DNA from: Candidatus Bathyarchaeia archaeon
Lineage (GTDB): Archaea; Thermoproteota; Bathyarchaeia; Bathyarchaeales; DTEX01
Assembly: GCA_038882715.1 (NCBI GenBank)
Contig: JAVZNR010000007.1
Location: forward strand, 58,468 to 122,467
Direction: 5' to 3'
DNA length: 64,000 nt
Positions within the stretch are counted from its first letter, which is position 1, and each line of letters starts with the position of its first letter. Below the pieces are notes generated by a model. The model had not been told where the DNA came from, searched no databases, and saw only the letters and a program-made list of their open reading frames with translations. A program made the translations under genes and the position numbers. Of the stretch, positions 1 through 8,269 are shown in pieces.

Positions 1-1431
1 GCCATGGGCGGACGCGAGGGCCTAGTGGACACGGCCGTGAGGACTCAACAGAGTGGGTACATGCAAAGAAGGCTAATTAACGCCCTTGAGCACCTACGCG
101 TTGAGTATGATGGAACTGTAAGAAACTCGTTAGGTGAAATCGTACAGTTCAGGTATGGTGAGGACGGCGTGGATCCAGCTAAGAGCGATCACGGTAAGGC
201 GGTTAACGTCAGCAGGCTTATTGACCAAGTTAGGCTTATGGTTGAGGCCGGTGAGCCCGCGTCAGAAGAATATGTTGAGAGCCAAGTGAATAGCGTTAAA
301 GATGAGCTTACGCCGCTACTGGTGCGCGAGCTTATAGAGGGGCTTAAAGCCTCAAATCTTAGTAGAGAGGGCGTGGATCTGGCTGTTAAACTAGCTCTTG
401 AACGCTACAAGAAGGCTCTAGTGGAGCCCGGCGAAGCCGTCGGCGTTGTTGCGGCGCAATCTATCGGTGAACCGGGTACGCAGATGACTCTGAGAACGTT
501 CCACTATGCTGGTGTTAGGGAGCAGAACGTAACGCTTGGACTACCACGTTTAATTGAAATAGTTGATGCGAGGAGGGAGCCTTCAACCCCTGTTATGACA
601 GTGTATTTAGATGAAGAGCATAGGAAGAGCCGGGAGAAGGCGATGGAGGTTGCGCAGAGAATTCTATATACGACCGTAGAGGACATCGCTGAGGAAACAT
701 ATATTGATCCGGAAACCGGCGGGATTATTGTTAAACTGAGCGAACGCAGGATGAGCGAGCGCGGAATAACCGTAGAAGACCTCAGCAGAACAGTCAATAT
801 ACCAAATTGCTCATTGAGGTTCGAGAACAACTTAATGTTTATTGAGCCTAAAAGGAAAATGGATACTAAAAAGCTCTTAAATAAAGTTTCATCGTATTAT
901 GTGAAGGGCGTGCCCGGCATAAAGAGGGTTTATGTGACTGAAGAGAACGGCGAATGGATTATAAGGACCGACGGGTCTAATCTACCTAGGGTTCTTGAAG
1001 TTGTTGGGATTGATCCAACGAGAACAACGACAAACAGTATTCATGAGGTGGAGAGAACCTTAGGCATAGAGGCTGCCAGAAACGCGATAATTGAGGAGGC
1101 TATGAGTGTTCTTGAGGAGCAGGGGCTGGACGTTGATGTTAGACACGTGATGCTTGTGGCAGATATAATGACTGTGACCGGCAGCGTTAAGCAGATAGGT
1201 CGACATGGGGTTAGCGGTGAAAAGCCGAGCGTTCTCGCTAGGGCTGCATTTGAGATAACTGTGCCAAATATCGTTGAAGCGGCTATTAAAGGTGAGGTTG
1301 ATCCGCTGAAAGGCGTGACCGAAAACGTTATAGTTGGGCAAACTATACCCGTAGGGACAGGTCTAGTTGACATCTATATGACGGCTCCATCTTCAAGTAC
1401 AAACCTAGAGGAAGGTGAAGTATTTGAGTAG
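1..1431 (+). CDS. rpoA: DNA-directed RNA polymerase subunit A, C-terminal part (unsplit A'/A''; 5' end outside window)
   Basis: Largest catalytic subunit of the archaeal RNA polymerase. The frame is open from base 1, so the start lies upstream. It opens with the bridge-helix end [15 protein letters not shown], runs through [11 protein letters not shown], where most archaea end A', and continues without a stop into the A'' region with the trigger loop [17 protein letters not shown] at about residues 156-172 of this fragment. A' and A'' are therefore one polypeptide here, as reported for Thaumarchaeota and some related lineages. It ends in the cleft/jaw region of A''. L30e, NusA and S12 follow in the usual archaeal order. 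The family call is certain; total length cannot be seen. Confidence 0.97.
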   Translation, partial: AMGGREGLVDTAVRTQQSGYMQRRLINALEHLRVEYDGTVRNSLGEIVQFRYGEDGVDPAKSDHGKAVNVSRLIDQVRLMVEAGEPASEEYVESQVNSVKDELTPLLVRELIEGLKASNLSREGVDLAVKLALERYKKALVEPGEAVGVVAAQSIGEPGTQMTLRTFHYAGVREQNVTLGLPRLIEIVDARREPSTPVMTVYLDEEHRKSREKAMEVAQRILYTTVEDIAEETYIDPETGGIIVKLSERRMSERGITVEDLSRTVNIPNCSLRFENNLMFIEPKRKMDTKKLLNKVSSYYVKGVPGIKRVYVTEENGEWIIRTDGSNLPRVLEVVGIDPTRTTTNSIHEVERTLGIEAARNAIIEEAMSVLEEQGLDVDVRHVMLVADIMTVTGSVKQIGRHGVSGEKPSVLARAAFEITVPNIVEAAIKGEVDPLKGVTENVIVGQTIPVGTGLVDIYMTAPSSSTNLEEGEVFE

Positions 1432-1750
1432 TTTCAGTAGAAGTGAGATTGATAGGTCAATATCCATAGCCGTTAAAACAGGAAAAATTTTATTTGGCTC
1501 CAACTCCACCATGAAGAGCGTTATGACTGGGAGAGCTAAATTAGTCGTCCTATCATCCAATTGTCCACAAGATAAACGTGAGAAAATCGAACACTACTGT
1601 AAACTATCCGGTGTTCCGTTAATAATATATCCTGGCACAAGCTTAGATTTAGGTTCAGTTTGCGGTAAACCTTTCCCAGTATCCTCCCTCACAATAAGAG
1701 ACCCAGGCGACTCCGATATCCTCAAGTTTGCGGGTGGTGAAAATGTCTAG
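1415..1750 (+). CDS. rpl30e: 50S ribosomal protein L30e
   Basis: Large-subunit ribosomal protein of the L7Ae/L30e fold. The recognisable core is [17 protein letters not shown], followed by [10 protein letters not shown] and the late [22 protein letters not shown] segment typical of L30e. It overlaps the end of rpoA and its own 3' end overlaps the likely nusA start, so the three are co-transcribed and probably translationally coupled. The start is either GTG at 1415 or TTG at 1424; the purine-rich GAGGAAGGTG at 1408-1417 suits the TTG better. Length of about 110 residues is normal. Confidence 0.93.
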   Translation: MKYLSSFSRSEIDRSISIAVKTGKILFGSNSTMKSVMTGRAKLVVLSSNCPQDKREKIEHYCKLSGVPLIIYPGTSLDLGSVCGKPFPVSSLTIRDPGDSDILKFAGGENV

Positions 1751-2180
1751 GGGTATTCGTTTAACTAATGATGAATTAGAATATATGCGTCTATTCGAGA
1801 GCTTAACAGGAGCCATGGTTAGAGACTGCATAATTGACCAGAAATTCGACAGAGTCATCTTTGTGATAAAGGAGGGCGAAGTCGGACTAGCCATAGGTAA
1901 AGGAGGCAAAAACATAGCGCTTCTCGAGAAGATCACTGGCAAGAAATATGAGGTTGTAGAGTTCTCTGAGGATCCCGTTCAGCTTATAAAAAACGCTTTG
2001 AAACCCGCGGTTGTCAAAGAGGTGCGGATAATCAAGAAGCCTGACGGAAGCGTTATAGCTGTCGCCTCAGTTGAAAGCAAAGATAAAGGCATAGCCATCG
2101 GTAAAAACGGCAGAAACGCTGAAAAGGTTAGATTTCTAGCTAAGCGCTACTTCAACATAAGTAACGTCATCATAGTATAA
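1743..2180 (+). CDS. nusA: NusA-like transcription elongation/termination factor (tandem KH)
   Basis: Short archaeal NusA homologue made only of two KH RNA-binding domains, lacking the bacterial N-terminal and S1 domains. KH signatures are visible as AIGKGGKNIALLEKITGKKYEVVEF in the first half (key residues G-K-G-G) and AIGKNGRNAEKVRFLAKRYF in the second (G-K-N-G). It lies between L30e and S12 in the conserved polymerase operon. I choose ATG 1743, which follows GGTGGTGAAA and overlaps the L30e stop by 8 bases; an in-frame TTG at 1728 is less likely. About 145 residues, the normal archaeal size. Confidence 0.93.
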   Translation: MSRGIRLTNDELEYMRLFESLTGAMVRDCIIDQKFDRVIFVIKEGEVGLAIGKGGKNIALLEKITGKKYEVVEFSEDPVQLIKNALKPAVVKEVRIIKKPDGSVIAVASVESKDKGIAIGKNGRNAEKVRFLAKRYFNISNVIIV

Positions 2181-2209
2181 CTTGGCATAGAACTTGAACA
2201 AACGAAACG

Positions 2210-2216
2210 TTTATAA
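2210..2216 (+). promoter_or_regulatory. TATA box upstream of S12
   Basis: TTTATAA lies about 42 bases before the S12 start codon in the only intergenic gap of this operon, which predicts transcription from around 2240. It suggests that S12 has its own promoter in addition to readthrough from nusA. Seen by position and composition only. Confidence 0.5.
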
Positions 2217-2254
2217 CCATTTGGCAAAATGTTGAATAATTGGAGCTGAAAAAC

Positions 2255-2692
2255 ATGGCTAAAAAGCCTAGAGGAGAGTTCGCCGCAAGAAAGCTCCGCG
2301 ATAGAAGGCAAAAGTTCCGTTGGAAGGATAGATACTATAAGAGACGCATGCTTATGTTAGATATTAAAGCGGATCCTCTCGAAGGAGCCCCCATGGCTCG
2401 CGGAATAGTTCTAGAGAAAGTGGGGCGGGAAAGCAAGCAGCCGAACAGCGCGATACGGAAATGCGTGAGAGTTCAGCTCATAAAGAACGGTAAAGTTGTA
2501 ACGGCTTTCCTGCCAGGCGACGGAGCGCTCAACGTTGTTGATGAGCATGATGAGGTGCTCATTGAAGGCATAGGCGGCTCAAGAGGGCGGTCGATGGGCG
2601 ATATTCCCGGAGTTAGATGGAAAGTTATAACGGTTAATGGAATAGCGCTTAAGGATTTGGTTTTGGGTAGAAAGGAGAAGCCTAGGCGCTAG
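2255..2692 (+). CDS. rps12: 30S ribosomal protein S12 (uS12)
   Basis: Decoding-centre protein of the small subunit. The diagnostic segments are [20 protein letters not shown] and [25 protein letters not shown], followed by the archaeal/eukaryotic [18 protein letters not shown] at 2255 follows GGAGCTGA (2242-2249) with good spacing; the upstream TTG at 2240 would precede this site. About 145 residues, normal for archaea. In most archaea S7 and EF-1A follow; here the next gene is an unknown protein on the other strand, so the operon ends at S12. Confidence 0.96.
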   Translation: MAKKPRGEFAARKLRDRRQKFRWKDRYYKRRMLMLDIKADPLEGAPMARGIVLEKVGRESKQPNSAIRKCVRVQLIKNGKVVTAFLPGDGALNVVDEHDEVLIEGIGGSRGRSMGDIPGVRWKVITVNGIALKDLVLGRKEKPRR

Positions 2693-2707
2693 GCTCATGG
2701 TTGAGAC

Positions 2708-3178
2708 TTATAGGTAAACATCTGAATATTCGTCGAGTAAAGCTTTCACGATTTTCTCCTTATCATCTTCTGTAGTATACTCCATTGGAAAATGTTTTCT
2801 CAAAGGTATAATCAGGAAATGCAGCAATCCGTTCTCCGAGTCATCCCATATCTCAATTATGCCCCTCTTTATCTCTAGACGCGACCGCTCCCTTATAATC
2901 TCATAAATCCTGTCAAAGTTCACATTAGTCTTAGACATGAATATTTTATCTCCGACTTTTAAAACGTATATGTCCAGTTTCTCTCTAGAAATATAGTTTT
3001 TTAAGAGAGTGTAAATGCGGTCAACATCAGTTCTTATGTCGGTTATCGCACCATAATCGCTGCCAGCCCTCAAAAAACTTTCAACAAGCATTTCAACAAG
3101 CTTGCTGGCTCCTATACCTTCCTCTGTAAACTCCTCCTCGACCTTTTTCCTTAGGGGCTGTTTTCTTTGCGACTGCAT
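2708..3178 (-). CDS. Unknown protein, 156 residues
   Basis: I do not recognise this family. The protein is soluble and charged: a basic N-terminus, a predicted helical segment (about residues 20-45), and an alternating helix/strand pattern with hydrophobic strands such as LDIYVLKVGDKIFM and HFLIIPLRKHFP. There are no cysteines, no signal peptide and no membrane segment. It is convergent with S12 with a 15-base gap, and shares no operon with the radical SAM gene 117 bases upstream on the same strand. Codon use looks like that of its neighbours and the frame is long and clean, so it is very likely a real gene. Confidence 0.7.
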   Translation of the reverse strand: MQSQRKQPLRKKVEEEFTEEGIGASKLVEMLVESFLRAGSDYGAITDIRTDVDRIYTLLKNYISREKLDIYVLKVGDKIFMSKTNVNFDRIYEIIRERSRLEIKRGIIEIWDDSENGLLHFLIIPLRKHFPMEYTTEDDKEKIVKALLDEYSDVYL

Positions 3179-3295
3179 TTATTTTCACTTGACTTAAAAA
3201 ATGGTTTTCAGCATAAAAATCCGCGATTAAGAATAAAAAGCTTGAGAGGAAATATTAGCTGTACATTTATGTATATGATAAGAGGTGGGCGCGTC

Positions 3296-4345
3296 TCATA
3301 AATGTTTGTAAAATTCTCTTGGTCTAAGCTCTTCAAAATCGTTTGTTTGGCTTACGATATGCTTCCTTATGTCGAGACAGAGATGGCATTTTGATATGTA
3401 TCCATTTTCTCTCTCCTTGTACCCGTAATTCTCAGAAGCATATATGAAGAGCTTTTTAATACCCTCAAATGATGTAAGTCTACCAATTATTGGGTGCTCG
3501 TCTAAATCTATTCCATCCTGACACAGCGTCTCCAGTTCTCTAGCGTCCCCTAAAGATATGCCTGCACAGTAACCAGTTATATAATTATAGTAGTTATCCA
3601 CATGCACATGCCAGTTTCGAGTCAATTCTTCCAAACAAGATTCACCGAAAAATTCTCTCGCTGGCCTCTTCCTATATAAGTGGCCCAGCCTATAGGGTAG
3701 CCTACCCATCAAAAGCATTGATGGGTAACTTAACCCGTAATAAAGTCCCAAGGGATCCCTTTTACTCATCATCAATAAATATTCCTCAAAAGAAATGGTT
3801 CCCTTCAAGCCAATAGACATCATCTGATTGAAGAAGCTTTCCTGATATATTATCGCGTTTCTTCCAAATATGCGTCTGCTTATTTTAGCGGCCCGCTCTA
3901 TACGCTCGAAGGGTGTCTGCTCAACGACAAAAGGATTGGCGCTGATAAGTATGCCGTCTAAACCAGATTTCTTCAACTCTGTAAGCTTCTCTTCAGTCAC
4001 ATTATCGTTAATGCACCAGAAGCAGTTCGTCTCGACGAAAATGGACGGTATACTATGGCTGCTGGCGGCTTCAACCAGCTTTAATAGAAGGTCGAAATTT
4101 AGGAAAGGTTCGCCGCCAGTAAAATGTAATCCAATATTAACTCCAACCTGATTAAAATCCTCAGGGTAGTATTCTCTAAACGATTTGGAGAACGTCTCCA
4201 GAATCTTCTCAGCGCTCTTTAAATCTATCCAATAGCTTCCCCATTTTGGGGAACACGCGTACATGCAATGCCGACACTCGTTCGTACACTTGTAGGTCAA
4301 TAGGACTCCGGCTGAAAACGGCTTGGGAACATATAGCCTACTCAT
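3296..4345 (-). CDS. Radical SAM enzyme, function unassigned
   Basis: The N-terminal C-x3-C-x2-C cluster motif is in LTYKCTNECRHCMYAC (about residues 16-31), which binds the 4Fe-4S cluster and S-adenosylmethionine. The glycine-rich SAM-binding stretch LHFTGGEPFLNFDLL follows at about residue 75. Further cysteines occur in the last third (YCAGIS, ETLC) and at the C-terminus (KCHLC), which could hold an auxiliary cluster, but I cannot identify a canonical SPASM pattern. The substrate cannot be inferred: no precursor peptide or partner enzyme is adjacent. ATG at 4345 is the natural start. Confidence 0.85.
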   Translation of the reverse strand: MSRLYVPKPFSAGVLLTYKCTNECRHCMYACSPKWGSYWIDLKSAEKILETFSKSFREYYPEDFNQVGVNIGLHFTGGEPFLNFDLLLKLVEAASSHSIPSIFVETNCFWCINDNVTEEKLTELKKSGLDGILISANPFVVEQTPFERIERAAKISRRIFGRNAIIYQESFFNQMMSIGLKGTISFEEYLLMMSKRDPLGLYYGLSYPSMLLMGRLPYRLGHLYRKRPAREFFGESCLEELTRNWHVHVDNYYNYITGYCAGISLGDARELETLCQDGIDLDEHPIIGRLTSFEGIKKLFIYASENYGYKERENGYISKCHLCLDIRKHIVSQTNDFEELRPREFYKHL

Positions 4346-4407
4346 ACTGAATCCTTAATCTGTAATGTTCAAAAATAGATTTAAATTTCGCGTGGCAATA
4401 TATGTGA

Positions 4408-4475
4408 CTTGGGGATGATGTAGGAAGAGTCGAGAGACATAATAAACCTATGATCGGGAGTTACTCAGCTGACCC
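4408..4475 (+). ncRNA. Possible C/D-box-like or other structured small RNA
   Basis: This gap between the radical SAM gene and ftsY holds a TATA-like ATTTAAATT (4378-4386). About 25-30 bases downstream is GGGG (4411-4414), then ATGATGT (4415-4421, 6 of 7 to the C box), ATGATCG (4450-4456, weak C'), a 12-base spacer and CTGA (4469-4472, D box), closed by CCC (4473-4475) that could pair with GGGG. No clear D' box is visible and the C-to-C' distance is long. ATCGGG (4453-4458) can instead pair with CCCGAT (4473-4478) as a plain hairpin. A real transcript is plausible but unproven. Confidence 0.3.
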
Positions 4476-4501
4476 GATGGTTTTATAAAAAGAAAACCAT
4501 C
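4476..4501. terminator. Perfect 9-bp inverted repeat, possible terminator
   Basis: GATGGTTTT (4476-4484) and AAAACCATC (4493-4501) form a perfect stem with an 8-base A-rich loop, followed by ATTTTAC. It sits just downstream of the candidate small RNA and downstream of the ftsY stop on the other strand would be beyond it, so it may end the small RNA transcript. The same structure forms on both strands. Confidence 0.4.
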
Positions 4502-4564
4502 ATTTTACATAAATCCGCGCAAAGCCGGGTATGAGGCATCGTATTACCTCTAAAGCTAAGGCTG

Positions 4565-5476
4565 CTAGGAGTATCCCAATATTCGATCCACTATTGTTTC
4601 AGGTCTAAAGGGCTCTATGTCATCGTATTTCTGCCCAACCCCCAGAAATAATATCGGCTTCTTCGTCATGTACGCTATGGAGATCGCAGCTCCACCTTTC
4701 GCGTCAGCATCCATCTTCGTTAATATTGATCCGCTTATATCAACGTATTTACTGAATTCTTCTGCCTGCGAAACAGCGTCGTTCCCGGTTAAAGCGTCTC
4801 CAACAAATATTGTTAAGTCTGGTTTAACCACGCGAATTATTTTCTCCATTTCCATCATAAGATTCCTGTTAGTCTGCATCCTTCCAGACGTGTCTATTAA
4901 AACAACATTTATCCCTTTAGCCCTAGCATATTGCACAGCGTCGTAAGCCACCGCGGCAGCATCTGAACCATATTTATGCTTAATCATGGGGACCCCAAGC
5001 CTTTTCGCATGCTGCTCAAGCTGCTCTATTGAGCCAGCCCTGAATGTGTCGCTGCACGCTAAGACCACCGAGTAACCCTTCTTAAGCAGCAGGTTCGCTA
5101 TTTTAGCGATGGTTGTTGTTTTTCCAGTCCCATTTATTCCGACGAAAACTATGACGTACGGTTCCTTTAAAGCTCGCTTTCTCTCAACCAAATCAAATAG
5201 GTCTATTTTCTCCTGGACTTTAAGAATGTCCAGCAGAATGCTCCTTAAAACTTCCCTTATAGCCTTACGTTTATCTTCAAATCTGCCTACTTTCAGCCCA
5301 ACTATTCTCTTCTCCACTTCACCGCATATGTGTTCTGCGACAGCTAAGGCAACGTCGTTCTCTAAAAGCGTAAGCTTAAACTCCCAAAGAATCTCCTGCA
5401 GGTTCTCTGGCTTAAGTTCTACAGTTGAAACTCTATCCAATAATCCACTTAACGCGTCACGGAGCTTCTCGAACAT
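4565..5476 (-). CDS. ftsY: Signal recognition particle receptor FtsY
   Basis: SRP receptor GTPase that docks ribosome-SRP complexes at the membrane. The order is an N domain (about 1-100), then the G domain with GINGTGKTTT (about 113-122), DTFRAGSIEQLE, the DTSGRMQTN switch, TKMDADAKGG and the closing GVGQKYDDIEPF. At 303 residues it lacks the long acidic A domain of bacterial FtsY, as usual in archaea. It is the last gene of the S19e-to-ftsY operon, 10 bases after prefoldin alpha. The ATG start is preceded by a GAGAGAGGAAA stretch. Confidence 0.96.
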   Translation of the reverse strand: MFEKLRDALSGLLDRVSTVELKPENLQEILWEFKLTLLENDVALAVAEHICGEVEKRIVGLKVGRFEDKRKAIREVLRSILLDILKVQEKIDLFDLVERKRALKEPYVIVFVGINGTGKTTTIAKIANLLLKKGYSVVLACSDTFRAGSIEQLEQHAKRLGVPMIKHKYGSDAAAVAYDAVQYARAKGINVVLIDTSGRMQTNRNLMMEMEKIIRVVKPDLTIFVGDALTGNDAVSQAEEFSKYVDISGSILTKMDADAKGGAAISIAYMTKKPILFLGVGQKYDDIEPFRPETIVDRILGYS

Positions 5477-5486
5477 TTCCTCTCTC

Positions 5487-5924
5487 TCAACCCTGTCTCC
5501 TGAGCCTAGAGGTTAATTCTTGGAGCCTCGTCTGCCTCTCCCGCATACCGGCCAAAACTTGGTTTAACTGCTGTTCTAACGCTACCTTAGCCTTACTTAG
5601 CTCAGCTATTCTATTCGCTATGTCTTCTTTAGCTTCCTTTATTGTTTTCTCGATGGCTACTCCTGCGCCTACCCCGTAGACGACTTTATCGGTTTCCTCA
5701 AGAATAGCCTTAATATATGAGCCGCCGCCTATCGGGACAAAAATTGAATTTGAATCTTTCTTCTCAATGCCCTCAAGAGACATGCTGGCTAAATTGAGCT
5801 CTGTTAAATTAGCGTTGACTAGGTTTACTCTCAACTGGAGGCTTTCAGCAGTGTTCTCCAGCACTCTTAACTCAACTATGAGCCTTCTAACCTCATCCTC
5901 TATAGACCCGGTTGATGTCGACAT
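5487..5924 (-). CDS. pfdA: Prefoldin subunit alpha
   Basis: Subunit of the hexameric jellyfish chaperone that delivers unfolded proteins to the thermosome. Two long coiled-coil helices (about residues 5-45 and 95-145) flank a central beta-hairpin region containing FVPIGGGSYIKAIL, the hallmark of the alpha type. The neighbourhood L18Ae-pfdA-ftsY is conserved in archaea. ATG at 5924 is preferred; a TTG five codons upstream (5939) is in frame. Thermosome genes, its partner chaperonin, lie at the far end of the window. Confidence 0.93.
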   Translation of the reverse strand: MSTSTGSIEDEVRRLIVELRVLENTAESLQLRVNLVNANLTELNLASMSLEGIEKKDSNSIFVPIGGGSYIKAILEETDKVVYGVGAGVAIEKTIKEAKEDIANRIAELSKAKVALEQQLNQVLAGMRERQTRLQELTSRLRRQG

Positions 5925-5978
5925 TAAGGATCTACCCAAAACATAGATTGAAAAGGGAGACTTAAATAAATTAGGGTT

Positions 5979-6182
5979 TTAGGTTTCTTCTATGCAGCGG
6001 GACTCCTCGATCTTCAAGATTTTTATGTGGAAGCGCTTAACCCTATGTTTACTGCCAAGGATCTTGTATATTTCCTCTAAAGCATGCTCCGGCTTCAGCG
6101 CTCTAATCTCCTTTTTAAACATTGTTTTAAAGTTTGGTTTTGTTATCTTTCCAACTATCGTGTAAACTTTAACTTCACTCAT
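5979..6182 (-). CDS. rplX: 50S ribosomal protein L18Ae (LX)
   Basis: Small 67-residue large-subunit protein of the archaeal LX/L18Ae/L20e family. The typical content is VYTIVGKI near the N-terminus, then a conserved basic stretch (KKEIRALKPEHALEEIYKIL) and SKHRVKRFHIKI. ATG 6182 overlaps the aIF6 stop by 8 bases in a GGTGAAAATGAGTGA context, a coupled junction. The order aIF6-LX-prefoldin alpha is the standard archaeal one. Confidence 0.92.
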   Translation of the reverse strand: MSEVKVYTIVGKITKPNFKTMFKKEIRALKPEHALEEIYKILGSKHRVKRFHIKILKIEESRCIEET

Positions 6183-6858
6183 TTTCACCAACCACCTTAA
6201 GGGCGCGACCTATTATGAAGATTTCCGGGCCAGTTGTTAATGATCCTGCAACAGCAACCCGACTGTTTCCCACTAAACCCGTAGATATATATGGGATTCC
6301 ACAGTTAATTGTTCCAACACTAACTGAAGCTTTTAATATCTCACCTAAAAGTTTTTCTTCGCCGGGTTTAAGTAATGGGTGGGCTAAGACCCCTTTATTC
6401 GTTGCGAGTGCAAGTGAACCTACGTATGGTAGCCCAGCTATTTCCCCTTGGACAACTTCGACGCCTAAAGTGTCAGATATTACTTTAACCTCGTCTCTCT
6501 TTAATCTAGGATCTGCAACCGCACCATAGTCATTAGCTAAGACAAGGTTTCCGAAAGCCGTCTTCTTACTGTTCTCCATAATGGTTATGTTCACGTCTCT
6601 TAGGGTTTTGAAGGCGGCAACCTCCTCGTCTCGCACTATGTGGGGTAGAACTATGCCGTGAGAGTTTGCGCATATCAACGAGCCTAACAGCGCGGATCCA
6701 CCAACATTAGTTTTTATGAGCGTGATGCCAAACCATCTTTCAAGTTTATTTATGGTGCTTTCTGGAAGCTGATTTGGAACAACAATAAATTTGTCCGTTG
6801 CACGCATAAATACGCCTATGCTCGCTGTTCCAAAAACGTCTAAGAGAAACAGCGCCAT
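6175..6858 (-). CDS. eif6: Translation initiation factor aIF6
   Basis: Anti-association factor that binds the 50S subunit and blocks premature joining with the 30S. The fivefold pseudosymmetric repeat shows as recurring GS-L-x-x-A-N-x-x-G units: GSALLGSLICANSHGIVLP, FGNLVLANDYGAVADP, VGSLALATNKGVLAHP and a final VGNSRVAVAGSL. 227 residues, normal. The start ATG follows GGAGAATAGA, an SD site lying across the L31e stop codon. It is translated between L31e and LX in the same operon. Confidence 0.96.
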   Translation of the reverse strand: MALFLLDVFGTASIGVFMRATDKFIVVPNQLPESTINKLERWFGITLIKTNVGGSALLGSLICANSHGIVLPHIVRDEEVAAFKTLRDVNITIMENSKKTAFGNLVLANDYGAVADPRLKRDEVKVISDTLGVEVVQGEIAGLPYVGSLALATNKGVLAHPLLKPGEEKLLGEILKASVSVGTINCGIPYISTGLVGNSRVAVAGSLTTGPEIFIIGRALKVVGENE

Positions 6859-6859
6859 T

Positions 6860-7186
6860 CTATTCTCCTTCAGCTAAATGAACTGTTACTAATCCATCTC
6901 TATCTTTAGTTACCCTCACCCTAATCTTACGAGGGGGCTTCTCTACACCTCTATACCATACCCTCTCATTGACTTCATTAGAGATTCTTATGGAGTCTTC
7001 ATCAACCTTCATATGTCTCTTAACGAACGCTTTAAGTAGGCGCATGGCTCTAGGCGTCCTTTTAGTTACAGGGGTGATCCAAGCTCTGCCAAGCGGAACA
7101 ATATATATGCGCTCCTCTACTATCTCGCTTTCACCCTCTTTCTTCTCTTCACCAGCCTCCGCCTCAACCTTCTCTTCTTCGCTCAT
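6860..7186 (-). CDS. rpl31e: 50S ribosomal protein L31e
   Basis: Large-subunit protein near the peptide exit tunnel. The core IYIVPLGRAWITPVTKRTPRAMRLLKAFV and the later WYRGVEKPPRKIRVRVTKD match L31e. The N-terminal 35 residues are an acidic low-complexity extension rich in Glu and Lys. I start it at ATG 7186 because GGAGGG lies at 7195-7200 with 8-base spacing; a longer in-frame form (to 7228) would run across this site and overlap L39e. The 14-base gap to L39e supports co-translation. Confidence 0.93.
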   Translation of the reverse strand: MSEEEKVEAEAGEEKKEGESEIVEERIYIVPLGRAWITPVTKRTPRAMRLLKAFVKRHMKVDEDSIRISNEVNERVWYRGVEKPPRKIRVRVTKDRDGLVTVHLAEGE

Positions 7187-7200
7187 CGCACTTTCCCTCC

Positions 7201-7353
7201 TTAAGGCTTTATCTTGCTTCTTCTCCAATGCCTCTTAGGTATCCTTGTAACCTTGCCCAGAGTCTTCGCTATAACCCATGATGGTATGGGGCTACTCTCT
7301 TTACCAGCGCTTATTAGCCTAAGCTTTTTAGCGAGAGGCTTATTTCTGGCCAA
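7201..7353 (-). CDS. rpl39e: 50S ribosomal protein L39e (50 residues, TTG start)
   Basis: Smallest protein of the archaeal large subunit, lining the exit tunnel. Translating the minus strand from TTG 7353 gives a 50-residue basic protein that starts [19 protein letters not shown] and ends [12 protein letters not shown], with the family hallmark [11 protein letters not shown] in the middle. GGAGGA at 7361-7366 precedes the TTG by 7 bases, and this SD lies inside the end of the PDCD5-like gene, whose stop is 2 bases upstream. L39e next to L31e is the conserved archaeal order. Its size and TTG start make it easy to miss. Confidence 0.95.
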   Translation of the reverse strand: MARNKPLAKKLRLISAGKESSPIPSWVIAKTLGKVTRIPKRHWRRSKIKP

Positions 7354-7355
7354 CT

Positions 7356-7694
7356 TTACATCCTCCTTATACGAATTTCTCTCCTACTCTCCTGAAGTTT
7401 CCTCAAAATCTCCTTTAACTGCTCGTCCTCTATAGGTATTTTCACTAATCCCTGCTGCGCTATTTGAATTAGCTGAGCCTCTAGCTGCGCCGCGAAATCA
7501 GGTCTAACCATCTTCAGATTCGCAAGCCTCTGTCTAGCTTCAGGCGTTAGTATCCTCCTTAAAATGACCTGCCTTTGCGCTTCCTCTCTTCTTCTAGCCT
7601 CTTCTTCCTCCTTCTCCTGAAGCATCCTCTGCTGTAAATCCATGAGTTTCCGCCTTCTTATTTCCTCAAGCTCTTTCTCATAGTCTGATTCCAT
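7356..7694 (-). CDS. PDCD5-family DNA-binding protein
   Basis: Archaeal member of the PDCD5/TFAR19 family (112 residues), small helical-bundle proteins that bind double-stranded DNA in archaea. Seen are a charged N-terminal helix (about 1-45, dense in Glu, Arg and Lys), then [21 protein letters not shown], the core signature of the family, and a C-terminal basic tail RRIRIRR-like. It sits between S19e and L39e, the conserved archaeal arrangement. Its cellular role in archaea is not settled. Confidence 0.92.
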   Translation of the reverse strand: MESDYEKELEEIRRRKLMDLQQRMLQEKEEEEARRREEAQRQVILRRILTPEARQRLANLKMVRPDFAAQLEAQLIQIAQQGLVKIPIEDEQLKEILRKLQESRREIRIRRM

Positions 7695-7715
7695 GCTATG
7701 CGCCGCCCCCTAAAC

Positions 7716-8180
7716 CTAATATTTGCTTAAGGCCGGGTTAACCCTCTCTAGCTCTCTTTTAATCTCAGCTGAAAGCGCATCTAGAAGGCTCCTTCCCTCT
7801 GAGGTAATGACTCTACCTTTACCCTTAACAGTTTTAATTAAGCCCGCCTTCTCAAGCTGCTGCAAGGCTTTCCTAATTATCGCTCCACCACCCTTCCTCG
7901 CATGCTCCGGCCTCGTACCTATCCTTTTTCTTCCACCATATTCGGAGCGCAGCCGCTCCACGCCTATTGGGCCCATAATATAGATTTTTCTAAGCAGTGA
8001 GGCGCAGCGGACATACCACCAGTCTGGGTTCTGCGGGGCTCTTTCCGCATGAACACCAGTCTTCACGTATGGAGCCCATTCAGGGGGTTCAATAGCATCA
8101 ACATTATCTTTTAGATATCTTGCTAATCGATGTATTAAAGTTGAGGGCGGGACATCGAATGGTGTTGGCAACGCTATCAA
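7716..8180 (-). CDS. rps19e: 30S ribosomal protein S19e
   Basis: Small-subunit protein with a winged-helix fold, needed for pre-rRNA maturation in eukaryotes. Hallmarks are PPEWAPYVKTGVHAERAPQNPDWWYVRCASLLRKIY, the YGGRKRIGTRPEHA loop and ALQQLEKAGLIK (quoted in pieces; residues about 32-120). It is the first gene of the S19e-ftsY operon, with its own TATA box at 8221-8229. The start is a TTG, either 8180 or 8171; the latter gives MPTPFDVPP, closer to the family start, so nine bases are uncertain. Confidence 0.95.
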   Translation of the reverse strand: MIALPTPFDVPPSTLIHRLARYLKDNVDAIEPPEWAPYVKTGVHAERAPQNPDWWYVRCASLLRKIYIMGPIGVERLRSEYGGRKRIGTRPEHARKGGGAIIRKALQQLEKAGLIKTVKGKGRVITSEGRSLLDALSAEIKRELERVNPALSKY

Positions 8181-8220
8181 TTCCCCAGCTCTTTTCTTTC
8201 AGTAATCTAAAAAGGAGTCT

Positions 8221-8229
8221 TATAAATAC
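8221..8229 (-). promoter_or_regulatory. TATA box of the S19e-ftsY operon
   Basis: On the minus strand GTATTTATA lies in the 89-base gap between the CRM gene and S19e, about 41-50 bases before the S19e start. A transcript from about 8198 would have a short leader with GGGG near the start. It divides the 11-kb block of minus-strand genes into two transcription units. Confidence 0.55.
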
Positions 8230-8269
8230 TTATTTGCTCCGTGTAGTCTCTCACCAATTTAACTTCTGG

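Noticed and set aside
6860..7228. Longer form of L31e starting at 7228
   Set aside because: It would read across the L39e stop region and past the strong SD at 7195-7200; ATG 7186 is the better start.
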